A stretch of 7,172 nucleotides of DNA from NCBI GenBank assembly GCA_900550735.1, contig URTD01000092.1, positions 1 to 7,172 of the forward strand, read 5' to 3'. The notes below the pieces were generated by a model, which saw only the letters and a program-made list of their open reading frames with translations, did no database searches and was not told the DNA's origin. The DNA is from an uncultured Collinsella sp. (GTDB taxonomy: Bacteria > Actinomycetota > Coriobacteriia > Coriobacteriales > Coriobacteriaceae). Shown in pieces: positions 1-6,497 of the stretch (position 1 is its first letter; the number at the start of each line of letters is the position of its first letter). The position numbers and the translations under genes are program-made.

Positions 1-903
1 ATGCAGCGCATCAACCGCGCGCTGGGCGATGCGGCCGAGATGACGCGCGTGCTGGACGAGCCGCGTCTGGTGGCAGACGACGCGAATGCCCCCGAGCTCA
101 AGGTGCGCGAGGGCGCGATTGATTTTGAGCACTTGAGCTTTGCATACCGTGACGCCGCGGCGGGCGAGAGCGTGTTCAACGACCTGACGCTCCATGTGGC
201 GGCGGGCCAGCGCGTGGGCCTGGTGGGCAAATCGGGCTCGGGCAAGACGACACTCACCAAGCTGTTGCTGCGCCTGGACGACGTGCAGGGCGGCCGCGTG
301 CTCGTGGACGGCCAGGATGTCTCGCGCTGCACGCAGCAGAGCCTGCGCCGCCGGGTTGCCTACGTGCCGCAGGAGGCGCTGCTGTTCCATCGCTCCATTC
401 GCGAGAATATCGCCTACGGCCGCCCCGACGCCACCGACGAGCAGATCCGCGAGGCTGCGCGCCTGGCCAACGCGACTGAGTTTATCGACCGCCTACCCCG
501 TGGCTTTGACACCATGGTGGGCGAGCGCGGCGTTAAGCTTTCGGGCGGCCAACGCCAGCGCGTGGCCATCGCCCGCGCTATCCTGACCGACGCGCCGATT
601 CTGGTGCTCGACGAGGCGACGTCTGCCCTCGACAGTGAGTCCGAGGCGCTGGTGCAGGAGGCACTCGAGAACCTGATGCGTGGACGTACCTCCATTGTGG
701 TGGCACATCGCCTGTCCACCGTGGCGGCGCTCGACCGCATCGTGGTGCTGGCGGACGGCGAGATTGTCGAAGACGGCACGCATGCGCAGCTCGTCGAGGC
801 GGGTGGTACGCGAGCCTGTGGAGCCGTCAGACCGGCGCATTCTTGGAGGCGTAAGCGTCTCGGACGTGGGACAATTGTGCCCATAAGTTTATTGTGCCGT
901 TGA
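1..903 (+). CDS. ABC exporter ATP-binding domain (5' partial, frameshifted 3' end)
   Basis: This is the C-terminal nucleotide-binding half of an ABC exporter that carries membrane and ATPase domains in one chain. The first ~35 residues look like the linker after the transmembrane domain, so the real start lies upstream and the ATG at base 1 is probably internal. The ATPase domain is complete: A-loop Tyr49, Walker A GKSGSGKT (76-83), Q-loop Gln124, signature LSGGQ (180-184), Walker B ILVLDE (200-205), D-loop SALD (208-211) and H-loop His236. It should hydrolyse ATP to drive export across the membrane; the substrate cannot be told. The tail is odd. After Gly-Gly-Thr (~270) this frame reads 30 unfamiliar Arg-rich residues to a stop at 901-903. 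The +3 frame from 807 reads YASLWSRQTGAFLEA and stops at 852-854, a typical ending for this family. A net loss of one base (or four, e.g. one TACG unit) near 805-811 explains this. It could be a mutation or a sequencing error. The ATPase core is unaffected. Confidence 0.88.
   Translation: MQRINRALGDAAEMTRVLDEPRLVADDANAPELKVREGAIDFEHLSFAYRDAAAGESVFNDLTLHVAAGQRVGLVGKSGSGKTTLTKLLLRLDDVQGGRVLVDGQDVSRCTQQSLRRRVAYVPQEALLFHRSIRENIAYGRPDATDEQIREAARLANATEFIDRLPRGFDTMVGERGVKLSGGQRQRVAIARAILTDAPILVLDEATSALDSESEALVQEALENLMRGRTSIVVAHRLSTVAALDRIVVLADGEIVEDGTHAQLVEAGGTRACGAVRPAHSWRRKRLGRGTIVPISLLCR
871..898 (+). promoter_or_regulatory. Short palindrome and direct repeats upstream of nth
   Basis: The gap before nth holds the 8-bp palindrome ACAATTGT (871-878). 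It also holds two copies of ATTGTGCC, at 874-881 and 891-898, spaced 17 bp start to start. The region is AT-richer than its surroundings and includes a TAAGTT hexamer (884-889) that fits a loose -10 pattern. I found no convincing -35. This could be the nth promoter or operator region, but the signal is short and may be chance. Confidence 0.22.
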
Positions 904-905
904 GC

Positions 906-912
906 CGAGGAG
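906..912 (+). promoter_or_regulatory. Ribosome-binding site of nth
   Basis: The purine-rich CGAGGAG sits 5 nt before the ATG at 918. It supports that ATG over the in-frame GTG at 894, which would place this purine tract inside the coding region and add eight non-conserved residues. Confidence 0.7.
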
Positions 913-917
913 TCGTT

Positions 918-1583
918 ATGCCACGCGAGACCAATGCCGCCAAACGCGAGCGCGCCGTTGAGGTGTGTGAGCGCCTCAACCGTCGCTATGGCCCGGTCGA
1001 GTGCTTTTTGGACCACGAGAATCCCTTCCGCCTGCTGATCGCGGTGCTGCTCTCGGCGCAAACGACCGACGCGCAGGTCAACAAGGTGACGCCAAAGCTG
1101 TTTGCCCAGTGGCCCACGCCCGAGGCCATGGCCGGGGCGAGCGTGGCTGACGTGGCAGACACCATCAAGTCACTCGGCTTCTACAAGAGCAAAGCCAAGC
1201 ATGCCGTCGAGGCCGCACAGATGATCGTCGCCGACTATGGCGGCGAGGTGCCGGCCGACATGAAGGAGCTCGTGAAGCTGCCGGGCGTGGGGCGCAAAAC
1301 GGCGAACATCGTGCTCAACGTGGGGTTTGGCATTGTCGAGGGCATCGCGGTCGATACGCACGTCAACCGCATTGCGCACCGCCTGATGCTGAGTCCCAAG
1401 ACGCATGCCAAGGAGCCGCTCAAGACCGAGCAGGACCTGCTGCGCCTGCTGCCGCACGAGTATTGGGAGTCGGTCAACCATCAGTGGATCACCTTCGGTC
1501 GTGAGATCTGCGACGCCCGCAAACCCAAGTGTGACGAGTGTCCGCTGGCAGATTTGTGCCCCAGCGTGCGCGTAGCGGGGTAG
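918..1583 (+). CDS. nth: Endonuclease III (DNA glycosylase/AP lyase)
   Basis: This complete 221-residue protein is close to the usual length of bacterial Nth. The enzyme removes oxidised pyrimidines from DNA and cleaves the abasic site by beta-elimination, starting base excision repair in the cytoplasm. Visible signatures are SAQTTD (46-51), the helix-hairpin-helix LPGVGRKTAN (121-130) with the Schiff-base lysine Lys127, and VDTHVNR (145-151) with the catalytic Asp146. The 4Fe-4S loop is C-X6-C-X2-C-X5-C at Cys198, 205, 208 and 214. The C-terminus ends shortly after the cluster, as is normal. The start at 918 is chosen because GAGGAG precedes it at the right distance. It follows the ABC gene closely (15 nt after its shifted stop, 63 nt after the likely native stop), so read-through from that gene is possible. 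The MutY subfamily is unlikely because the protein is short and lacks the C-terminal NUDIX-like domain. Confidence 0.96.
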   Translation: MPRETNAAKRERAVEVCERLNRRYGPVECFLDHENPFRLLIAVLLSAQTTDAQVNKVTPKLFAQWPTPEAMAGASVADVADTIKSLGFYKSKAKHAVEAAQMIVADYGGEVPADMKELVKLPGVGRKTANIVLNVGFGIVEGIAVDTHVNRIAHRLMLSPKTHAKEPLKTEQDLLRLLPHEYWESVNHQWITFGREICDARKPKCDECPLADLCPSVRVAG

Positions 1584-1588
1584 GGCGG

Positions 1589-1613
1589 AACGCATCTTCG
1601 TCTGGCGTTTTTT
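1589..1613 (+). terminator. Possible weak terminator after nth
   Basis: Six bases after the nth stop, AACGC (1589-1593) can pair with GCGTT (1605-1609). The 3' arm runs into a six-T tract (1608-1613). The loop is 11 nt and the stem only 5 bp, so the hairpin is weak. The T-run and position fit a Rho-independent terminator for nth. Confidence 0.35.
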
Positions 1614-1631
1614 GCGGGGCTGGGTTTGCCC

Positions 1632-1662
1632 TTGAGCCGGAGTCCTCTCCATGCGCTACCAT
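1632..1662 (+). promoter_or_regulatory. mfd: Possible sigma70-type promoter for mfd
   Basis: TTGAGC (1632-1637) resembles a -35 box and TACCAT (1657-1662) a -10 box of the TAnnnT type. The 19-bp spacer is longer than ideal. If this is real, transcription would start near 1669, and the mfd leader would contain the strong hairpin at 1688-1715. This is a pattern match by eye only. Confidence 0.28.
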
Positions 1663-1687
1663 GACAGACAATGTATTTGACGTACGA

Positions 1688-1715
1688 CCCGCCGAGCTTG
1701 CCCCGGCGGGCTTTT
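1688..1715 (+). terminator. Strong GC hairpin with TTTT, just upstream of mfd
   Basis: CCCGCCG (1688-1694) pairs perfectly with CGGCGGG (1704-1710) across a 9-nt loop, and CTTTT follows directly (1711-1715). This is a classic intrinsic-terminator shape, though the T-run is short. It could end transcription of nth. It could instead lie in the mfd leader, 14 nt before the ribosome-binding site, and act as an attenuator. I see no upstream anti-terminator pairing that would settle this. Confidence 0.6.
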
Positions 1716-1729
1716 GGCGTTGCAATGCC

Positions 1730-1735
1730 GGAGGA
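1730..1735 (+). promoter_or_regulatory. mfd: Ribosome-binding site of mfd
   Basis: GGAGGA lies 5 nt before the ATG at 1741. It fixes that start over the in-frame TTG at 1714, which overlaps the T-run of the upstream hairpin and has no purine tract before it. Confidence 0.8.
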
Positions 1736-1740
1736 ACAGC

Positions 1741-4700
1741 ATGCTCATTCACCGTATAGCCGCGCAGCTCTACACTGCCGAGGCCTTGCAGACCGTCGAG
1801 GCGGGACTCGATACCGGCGAGGATGTGACGCTGGCCGTGTCGCAGTCGGGCCGCACGCTTATGGCGGCCGCCCAGTTCGCGCGCCGTCCGCGCCCGACGG
1901 TCTACATTGTGAGCGGCGAGGATGCGGCTGATCGCGCCGCGCGCAGCCTTGCCGCCTATGTGGGTCTGGCGCACGTGTGCCGCTTTCCCGAGCGCAAGGA
2001 TTATCCGTGGCGCGAGCAGGCGCCCGACGACGCCGTGGTAGCGCAGCGATGCGAGGCGCTGGGGCGTATCGTGCGCGGGGACAACTGCATCATGGTTGCC
2101 TCGGCTCGCGCGTTGCTGCGCTGCGTGCCGCCGGTCGAGAGCCACTACTGGGAGTCCACCACTTTTGCGGTGGGCGAGGAGATTCCTTTTGACGAGGTGC
2201 CGCAGCGCCTGGTGGGCATGGGCTACACCAATGCCGGTGCCGCTGATGCGCCCGGTCTGTTCCGCGTTCACGGCGACACCGTCGAGGTGTTCCCTGCACA
2301 GGAAAAGGCACCCGTGCGCATTGAGTTCTTTGGCGACGAGATTGACCGCATCCGCCGCATGGTGAGCTCAACGGGGCAGACCATCGGCAACGAGGACAGT
2401 ATCGAGATCTTCCCCTGCCGTGAGCTGGCGCTTACCGACGATGCCGTTCACAACATGCATGTGGCGCTCTATCGCGCCAGCCAGGACGACAGCAAACTGG
2501 CGGCGCTGCTCGAGATGGTGGACGCACGCATTGTTACGCCCGAGCTCGACCGCTTTTTGCCGGTGATGTACGGCCAGACCGTGAGCCCGCTGGCGCACGT
2601 GAGCGGCAAGGCGCTCGTGGTCCTGTCCGAGCCGCGCTCGCTGTTCGACGACTGTCTGCGCGCCTACGAGGATATCGAGGCGCGTGCCGGCGAGGCGGGG
2701 ATTGACCGACTGGATGGCCTGTATGTACGCGCCCAGCAGCTCGATTTTGGTGCCCAGCAGCGCCTGAACTACGTGAGCCTGATTCGCGCCGGCGGCGCGG
2801 TTACGGCCGAGCTCAAGATTGAGCAGCCGGCCATTGCGGGCTCGGACAATCGCTTTATGACGCGCATTCAGGAGGTCGTGGGCAAGCGCTATGCCTGCGT
2901 GTTTGCCATTCCCGACCGCGGTGCGCGCGAGTCGATGGAGCTCACCTTTGGCGACGAGGGCATTACCTTTGAGGAATCGCTGACCGCGGCGCCCGAAAAT
3001 GCCGGTGTTATCGGCGAGCGCGTGCGCGTGGCAGCGGCGGATTCCGCCGACCGTGCCGCACGCCAGGAGGCCCATGCTTCCATTCGCGAGCGTAAGGCCG
3101 ACGCGCTCAACGCCCGCTCGCTCGAGGCGGGCGCCGCCCAGGCTGCCGCCGGTGCCGCCGTGCCCACTATTTCGCGCGGACGCGTGACCTTTGTCGATGC
3201 TGCCTTGCCGCAGGGCGTGGTGGTGCCCGATGCCAACCTAGCCGTGTTCTCAATCGCCGACCTCAACGCCCGCATGGACGCCAACCGCGCGCGCAGTCGC
3301 CGCAAGGTGGACATTACGCAGATCACCTTCCCGTTTAAGCCGGGCGACTATGTGGTGCACGCTACCCACGGCATCGCGCTCTTTAGCGAGATCGCGCGCC
3401 AGGAAGTGGGCGGCAAGGAACGCGACTACTTTTTGCTGGAATATGCCGACGGCGACAAGCTCTACGTGCCGCTCGAGCAGGTCGACCGCATCACGCGCTA
3501 TGTTGGCCCCGACGGCGACAAGCCGCGCCTGACTAGGCTCAATACCGCCGACTGGACGCGTGCCACCAACAAGGCGCGCAAGAACGCCAAAAAGCTGGCG
3601 TTTGATCTGGTCGACCTGTATACGCGCCGCTCGTCGATTACCGGTATCGCCTGTCCGCCCGATACGCCCGAGCAGATCGAGATGGAGGAGAGCTTCCCCT
3701 ACGACGAGACGCGCGACCAGCTGGAGGCTATCGCCGACATCAAGGCCGACATGGAGGCGCCCAAGCCCATGGACCGCCTGCTCTGCGGCGACGTGGGCTT
3801 TGGCAAGACCGAGGTTGCCCTGCGCGCGGCGTTTAAGTGCGTGGACTCCGGCCGCCAAGTCATGGTGCTCTGCCCCACGACCATTCTGGCCCAGCAGCAC
3901 TACGAGACCTTCTTTGAGCGTTTTGCCCCGTTTGGCCTCGAGGTCGAGGTGCTCAGCCGCTTCCGCACGCCGGCGCAGCAAAAGCGCGCGCTCAAGGCGT
4001 TTGCCGAGGGCACGATCGACGTACTCATCGGCACGCACCGTCTGCTTTCGGCCGATGTGAACCCCAAGAACCTGGGCATGGTGATCATCGACGAGGAGCA
4101 GCGCTTTGGCGTGCAGCACAAGGAGCAGCTCAAGAACCTGCGCGAGCAAATCGACGTGCTCACGCTCTCGGCAACGCCGATTCCGCGAACCATGCAGATG
4201 GCCACGAGCGGCGTGCGCGACATGAGCCTGATCACCACGCCGCCGACTGGGCGTCGTCCCGTGATCGTGCACGTGGGGGAGTACGACCCCGATGTGGTGA
4301 GCGCGGCGATTCGCCTGGAGGTGGGTCGCGGCGGCCAGGTGTACTACGTGTCCAACCGCGTCAAGACCATCGACGACGCCGTGGCGCGCGTGCACGAGGC
4401 CGCGCCCGAGGCGCGCGTGGGCGTGGCGCACGGCAAGATGAGCCCGCGCGAGGTCGAGGACGTGATGATTGAGTTCGCGACCAAAAAGATCGATGTGCTC
4501 ATCGCCACGACCATCGTGGAGAGCGGCATCGACAACGCAACGGCCAACACGCTGATCATCGAGGACTCGCAGCGCCTTGGCCTGGCGCAGCTCTACCAGC
4601 TCAAGGGCCGTGTGGGCCGCTCTGCCACGCAGGCCTACGCGTACTTTATGTTCCCCGGCGAGCTGCCGCTCACCGAGGAGGCAACGGCGCGCCTGACCGC

Positions 4701-5373
4701 ACTTTCCGAGTTCCAGGACCTGGGCAGCGGCATGCGCATCGCCATGCGCGACCTAGAGATCCGTGGCGCCGGTTCGCTTATGGGAGCCGAGCAGCACGGC
4801 AACCTGTCGAGCGTGGGCTTTGATCTGTTTACGCAGATGCTGGGCCAGGCCGTGGCCGAGGCGCGCGGCGATGACGACGCCGGCGTGGAGGCGGCGAGCG
4901 TGGGTATTAACCTGCCGGCCGACTACTTCTTGTCCGAGGAGTACCTGCCGGCGGTGGACCAGCGCGTGCTCGTGTACCGCAAGCTCGCTGCGGCTGAGGA
5001 CCTGGAGAGCATTGACGAGGTGCAGGAAGAGACCGAGGCCGCGCATGGTGAGCTGCCGTTGGCGGGACTCAACCTGTTCAATCGCGCGCGCATCCGCATT
5101 CGCGGCGAGCGCCTGGGGCTCGAGAGCGTCACGCTCAGTGGCGGCCGCATCACGTTTTTGGGCGTCGACGTGCCCAAGAAGGTGGCCTTTGAGCTTAAGA
5201 CCCGCTATGGCGCGGTGAACTTCCCCAAGAGCCGCAAACTGTCGGTACCCTACAAGGCAGGCGCCGGTGCGGGCAGCGGCCTGGGTCGCGGTCTCGACGC
5301 CAACGACGGCACCGGCCCCGTGGCTGCGGCACTCATGCTGCTGCAACAGCGGGGGGCCAGCGACGACGACTAA
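1741..5373 (+). CDS. mfd: Transcription-repair coupling factor Mfd
   Basis: Mfd is an ATP-driven DNA translocase that pushes stalled RNA polymerase off DNA and recruits UvrA, starting transcription-coupled nucleotide excision repair. The protein has 1210 residues, somewhat longer than the ~1150 of E. coli Mfd. In order it shows a UvrB-like N-terminal module (1 to ~340; GLFRVHGDTVEVFP at 172-185 and RIEFFGDE at 193-200) and a middle region with an Ala-rich insertion (~431-474). The RNA-polymerase-interacting domain starts near FKPGDYVVH (532) and runs to ~590. The superfamily 2 translocase core carries Walker A GDVGFGKT (683-690), DEEQ (784-787), TLSATPIPRT (808-817) and GRVGRS (956-961). The translocation (TRG) motif is at ~995-1020, and a C-terminal regulatory domain ends in a Gly-rich, acidic tail. 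All ATPase motifs are intact. RecG shares the translocase core but lacks the UvrB-like and polymerase-binding modules. Transcription is probably independent of nth, judged from the hairpins between them. Confidence 0.98.
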   Translation: MLIHRIAAQLYTAEALQTVEAGLDTGEDVTLAVSQSGRTLMAAAQFARRPRPTVYIVSGEDAADRAARSLAAYVGLAHVCRFPERKDYPWREQAPDDAVVAQRCEALGRIVRGDNCIMVASARALLRCVPPVESHYWESTTFAVGEEIPFDEVPQRLVGMGYTNAGAADAPGLFRVHGDTVEVFPAQEKAPVRIEFFGDEIDRIRRMVSSTGQTIGNEDSIEIFPCRELALTDDAVHNMHVALYRASQDDSKLAALLEMVDARIVTPELDRFLPVMYGQTVSPLAHVSGKALVVLSEPRSLFDDCLRAYEDIEARAGEAGIDRLDGLYVRAQQLDFGAQQRLNYVSLIRAGGAVTAELKIEQPAIAGSDNRFMTRIQEVVGKRYACVFAIPDRGARESMELTFGDEGITFEESLTAAPENAGVIGERVRVAAADSADRAARQEAHASIRERKADALNARSLEAGAAQAAAGAAVPTISRGRVTFVDAALPQGVVVPDANLAVFSIADLNARMDANRARSRRKVDITQITFPFKPGDYVVHATHGIALFSEIARQEVGGKERDYFLLEYADGDKLYVPLEQVDRITRYVGPDGDKPRLTRLNTADWTRATNKARKNAKKLAFDLVDLYTRRSSITGIACPPDTPEQIEMEESFPYDETRDQLEAIADIKADMEAPKPMDRLLCGDVGFGKTEVALRAAFKCVDSGRQVMVLCPTTILAQQHYETFFERFAPFGLEVEVLSRFRTPAQQKRALKAFAEGTIDVLIGTHRLLSADVNPKNLGMVIIDEEQRFGVQHKEQLKNLREQIDVLTLSATPIPRTMQMATSGVRDMSLITTPPTGRRPVIVHVGEYDPDVVSAAIRLEVGRGGQVYYVSNRVKTIDDAVARVHEAAPEARVGVAHGKMSPREVEDVMIEFATKKIDVLIATTIVESGIDNATANTLIIEDSQRLGLAQLYQLKGRVGRSATQAYAYFMFPGELPLTEEATARLTALSEFQDLGSGMRIAMRDLEIRGAGSLMGAEQHGNLSSVGFDLFTQMLGQAVAEARGDDDAGVEAASVGINLPADYFLSEEYLPAVDQRVLVYRKLAAAEDLESIDEVQEETEAAHGELPLAGLNLFNRARIRIRGERLGLESVTLSGGRITFLGVDVPKKVAFELKTRYGAVNFPKSRKLSVPYKAGAGAGSGLGRGLDANDGTGPVAAALMLLQQRGASDDD

Positions 5374-5383
5374 CGGGTCGACG

Positions 5384-5490
5384 CTGCAAACGCCCCATTT
5401 GGGCAATCTGACCCTCACTCGTCGGTCGCGTACGCAAGTACGCTTCCCTCCTCCTTCGGGCCACCTTGCCACAAATGGAACGTTTTCGCT
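5384..5490 (+). repeat. Large imperfect inverted repeat / structured element after mfd
   Basis: Starting ~10 nt after the mfd stop, two arms about 100 nt apart are inverted copies. AAACG (5388-5392) pairs with CGTTT (5481-5485), CCATTTG (5395-5401) with CAAATGG (5472-5478), and GGCAA (5402-5406) with TTGCC (5466-5470). This gives 17 pairs interrupted by one CC/AA mismatch and one bulged A (5471). Inside, CCC (5412-5414) can pair with GGG (5458-5460). At the centre GCGTAC (5428-5433) and GTACGC (5438-5443) form a perfect 6-bp hairpin with a GCAA tetraloop (5434-5437). A short TTTT (5483-5486) follows the 3' arm. It could be a dispersed palindromic repeat (REP/MITE-like), a structured RNA, or a terminator for mfd. 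I did not find a protein-coding explanation. Confidence 0.55.
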
Positions 5491-5500
5491 TACTTATGCT

Positions 5501-5559
5501 CAACCTGTAAGGGTATTTACGGGACAAAGCCATCTTCGTCTCACCCACATTGCAGGTTG
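5501..5559 (+). repeat. 7-bp inverted repeat in the PAP2 gene leader
   Basis: CAACCTG (5501-5507) and CAGGTTG (5553-5559) are perfect inverted copies separated by 45 nt, ending 29 nt before the downstream ATG. They could pair in the leader RNA of the PAP2 gene or flank a small element. The intervening stretch contains a minor GTAA/TTAC inverted pair (5507-5520). The arms are short, so chance is possible. Confidence 0.25.
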
Positions 5560-5579
5560 ACCGCCCTTCGCCCGACCGA

Positions 5580-5585
5580 AAGGAA
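5580..5585 (+). promoter_or_regulatory. Ribosome-binding site of the PAP2 gene
   Basis: AAGGAA precedes the ATG at 5589 by 3 nt (5 nt from the GGA core). It supports that start over the in-frame TTG at 5550, which lies within the leader and overlaps the 5553-5559 repeat arm. Confidence 0.55.
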
Positions 5586-5588
5586 AGC

Positions 5589-6452
5589 ATGTTCGGATAC
5601 ATCTATAAGAAAGATGTCGCCATTATCGCGGTTGTCCTGTGCCTTTGTCTGGGCGTGGGCAGTTTCTTCGATTATCAGATCTCGAGCGCGCTGTTCAATA
5701 TCGGCAGCATGTACGGTCGCTTTATCGAGGCCGCCGGCGAGCTGCCGTTCGAGCTGACGGCGAGCGTCGCGGGCGTTATGCTCGTACGCGCGGTGCGTCC
5801 CGACTCCAGGGGGAGCAAATGGCTCGCCGTGCTCGGCATTCTCGTCAACGTTGGCCTGGCCGGCTACGAGATCGTTTCGTCCCTGCGGGTTGGCGGCAAA
5901 CTCATCGCGGTTCAGTTGGTACTGACGTTTGCGCTGGTGATCGCCGCCAACCTTATCGTCTATCGCCTCACGCGCGCGACTGAGCCCGACGAGCTTACGC
6001 GCTGGGCGTTGATGGTGCTTGCCGTGTGGGTCGCTCAGGCCATTATCCTCAACGTGATCGTCAAGCCGCTGTGGTCGCGTCCGCGCATGCGCGTGATCGA
6101 GGTCACACCGGGGCTCAATTTTCAGCCGTGGTGGGTGATCGGCAACCCCGACAAGTGGAGTTATATTGCGGCCGGCGTAATCAAGGACGGCTTTAAGTCG
6201 TTCGCGAGCGGGCACACCGCGCATGCGGCGATCGGTCTTATGCTCGCCGGACTTCCCGCGGTGGCCTTTAAGGAAAAGCCCTCGCGCCGGCGGGTGGTCT
6301 TTTGGACGGCGGCTGTGGTCGCGGCGCTCGTCGCCTTTGGCCGTATCGTGATCGGGGCGCACTTTTTGAGTGACGTGAGCTGCGGCTTTGCCCTGGTGCT
6401 GGCGCTTGAGTGCCTTGCCGCGCACATTGCCTATCCGCACGGCGTACAATAG
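5589..6452 (+). CDS. PAP2-superfamily membrane phosphatase
   Basis: This 287-residue integral membrane protein belongs to the PAP2 (type 2 phosphatidic acid phosphatase) superfamily. Family members remove phosphate from lipid phosphates such as phosphatidate, undecaprenyl diphosphate or phosphatidylglycerol phosphate, with the active site on the outer membrane face. The three signature blocks are visible: K-X6-R at Lys159-Arg166 (within KPLWSRPRM), SGH at 207-209, and R-X5-H-X3-D at Arg252, His258 and Asp262. Two normally conserved prolines differ: Met167 follows Arg166, and Ala206 precedes the SGH. About seven or eight hydrophobic segments can be seen, near 10-27, 53-69, 78-98, 105-125, 138-158, 211-227, 235-252 and 263-281. 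The first three come before the catalytic core. The substrate cannot be assigned. It lies 215 nt after mfd behind a structured intergenic region, so it is probably transcribed on its own. Confidence 0.85.
   Translation: MFGYIYKKDVAIIAVVLCLCLGVGSFFDYQISSALFNIGSMYGRFIEAAGELPFELTASVAGVMLVRAVRPDSRGSKWLAVLGILVNVGLAGYEIVSSLRVGGKLIAVQLVLTFALVIAANLIVYRLTRATEPDELTRWALMVLAVWVAQAIILNVIVKPLWSRPRMRVIEVTPGLNFQPWWVIGNPDKWSYIAAGVIKDGFKSFASGHTAHAAIGLMLAGLPAVAFKEKPSRRRVVFWTAAVVAALVAFGRIVIGAHFLSDVSCGFALVLALECLAAHIAYPHGVQ
6445..6450 (+). promoter_or_regulatory. Possible -10 element for the PLP-enzyme gene
   Basis: TACAAT matches the sigma70 -10 consensus in five of six positions and overlaps the stop codon of the PAP2 gene, about 48 nt before the next ATG. 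No well-spaced -35 is evident: TTGCCG at 6415-6420 is too far (24 nt) and TTGCCT at 6427-6432 too close (12 nt). The promoter is therefore tentative, and co-transcription with the PAP2 gene is also possible. Confidence 0.3.
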
Positions 6453-6485
6453 CCCCGTTTGAATCATCTGGCCGATACCCGGTAA

Positions 6486-6492
6486 GAGAGGA
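6486..6492 (+). promoter_or_regulatory. Ribosome-binding site of the PLP-enzyme gene
   Basis: GAGAGGA sits 5 nt before the ATG at 6498 and supports that start. The first residues after it (AFNNDYSHGAHP) match the usual start of threonine aldolases. Confidence 0.7.
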
Positions 6493-6497
6493 TTGCC

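Noticed and set aside
894..917. Alternative GTG start for nth
   Set aside because: It would put the GAGGAG ribosome-binding site inside the gene and add eight residues not typical of Nth.
1489..2271. - strand frame spanning the nth-mfd gap
   Set aside because: It overlaps two well-supported + strand genes and reads through the terminator-like hairpin. No protein family was recognised.
3250..4431. Long open frame (393 codons) on the - strand inside mfd
   Set aside because: It lies wholly opposite the Mfd translocase core, shows no domain, and has the His/Arg/Leu-rich composition of an antisense shadow.
4753..5472. - strand frame starting in the mfd downstream region and running into mfd
   Set aside because: Most of it is antisense to conserved Mfd sequence. 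The start lies in the structured repeat, and no ribosome-binding site or domain is evident.
1593..5541. Shared 11-mer CATCTTCGTCT in the two intergenic regions (1593-1603 and 5531-5541)
   Set aside because: Several 11-base matches are expected by chance in a window of this size, and the flanks do not extend the match.
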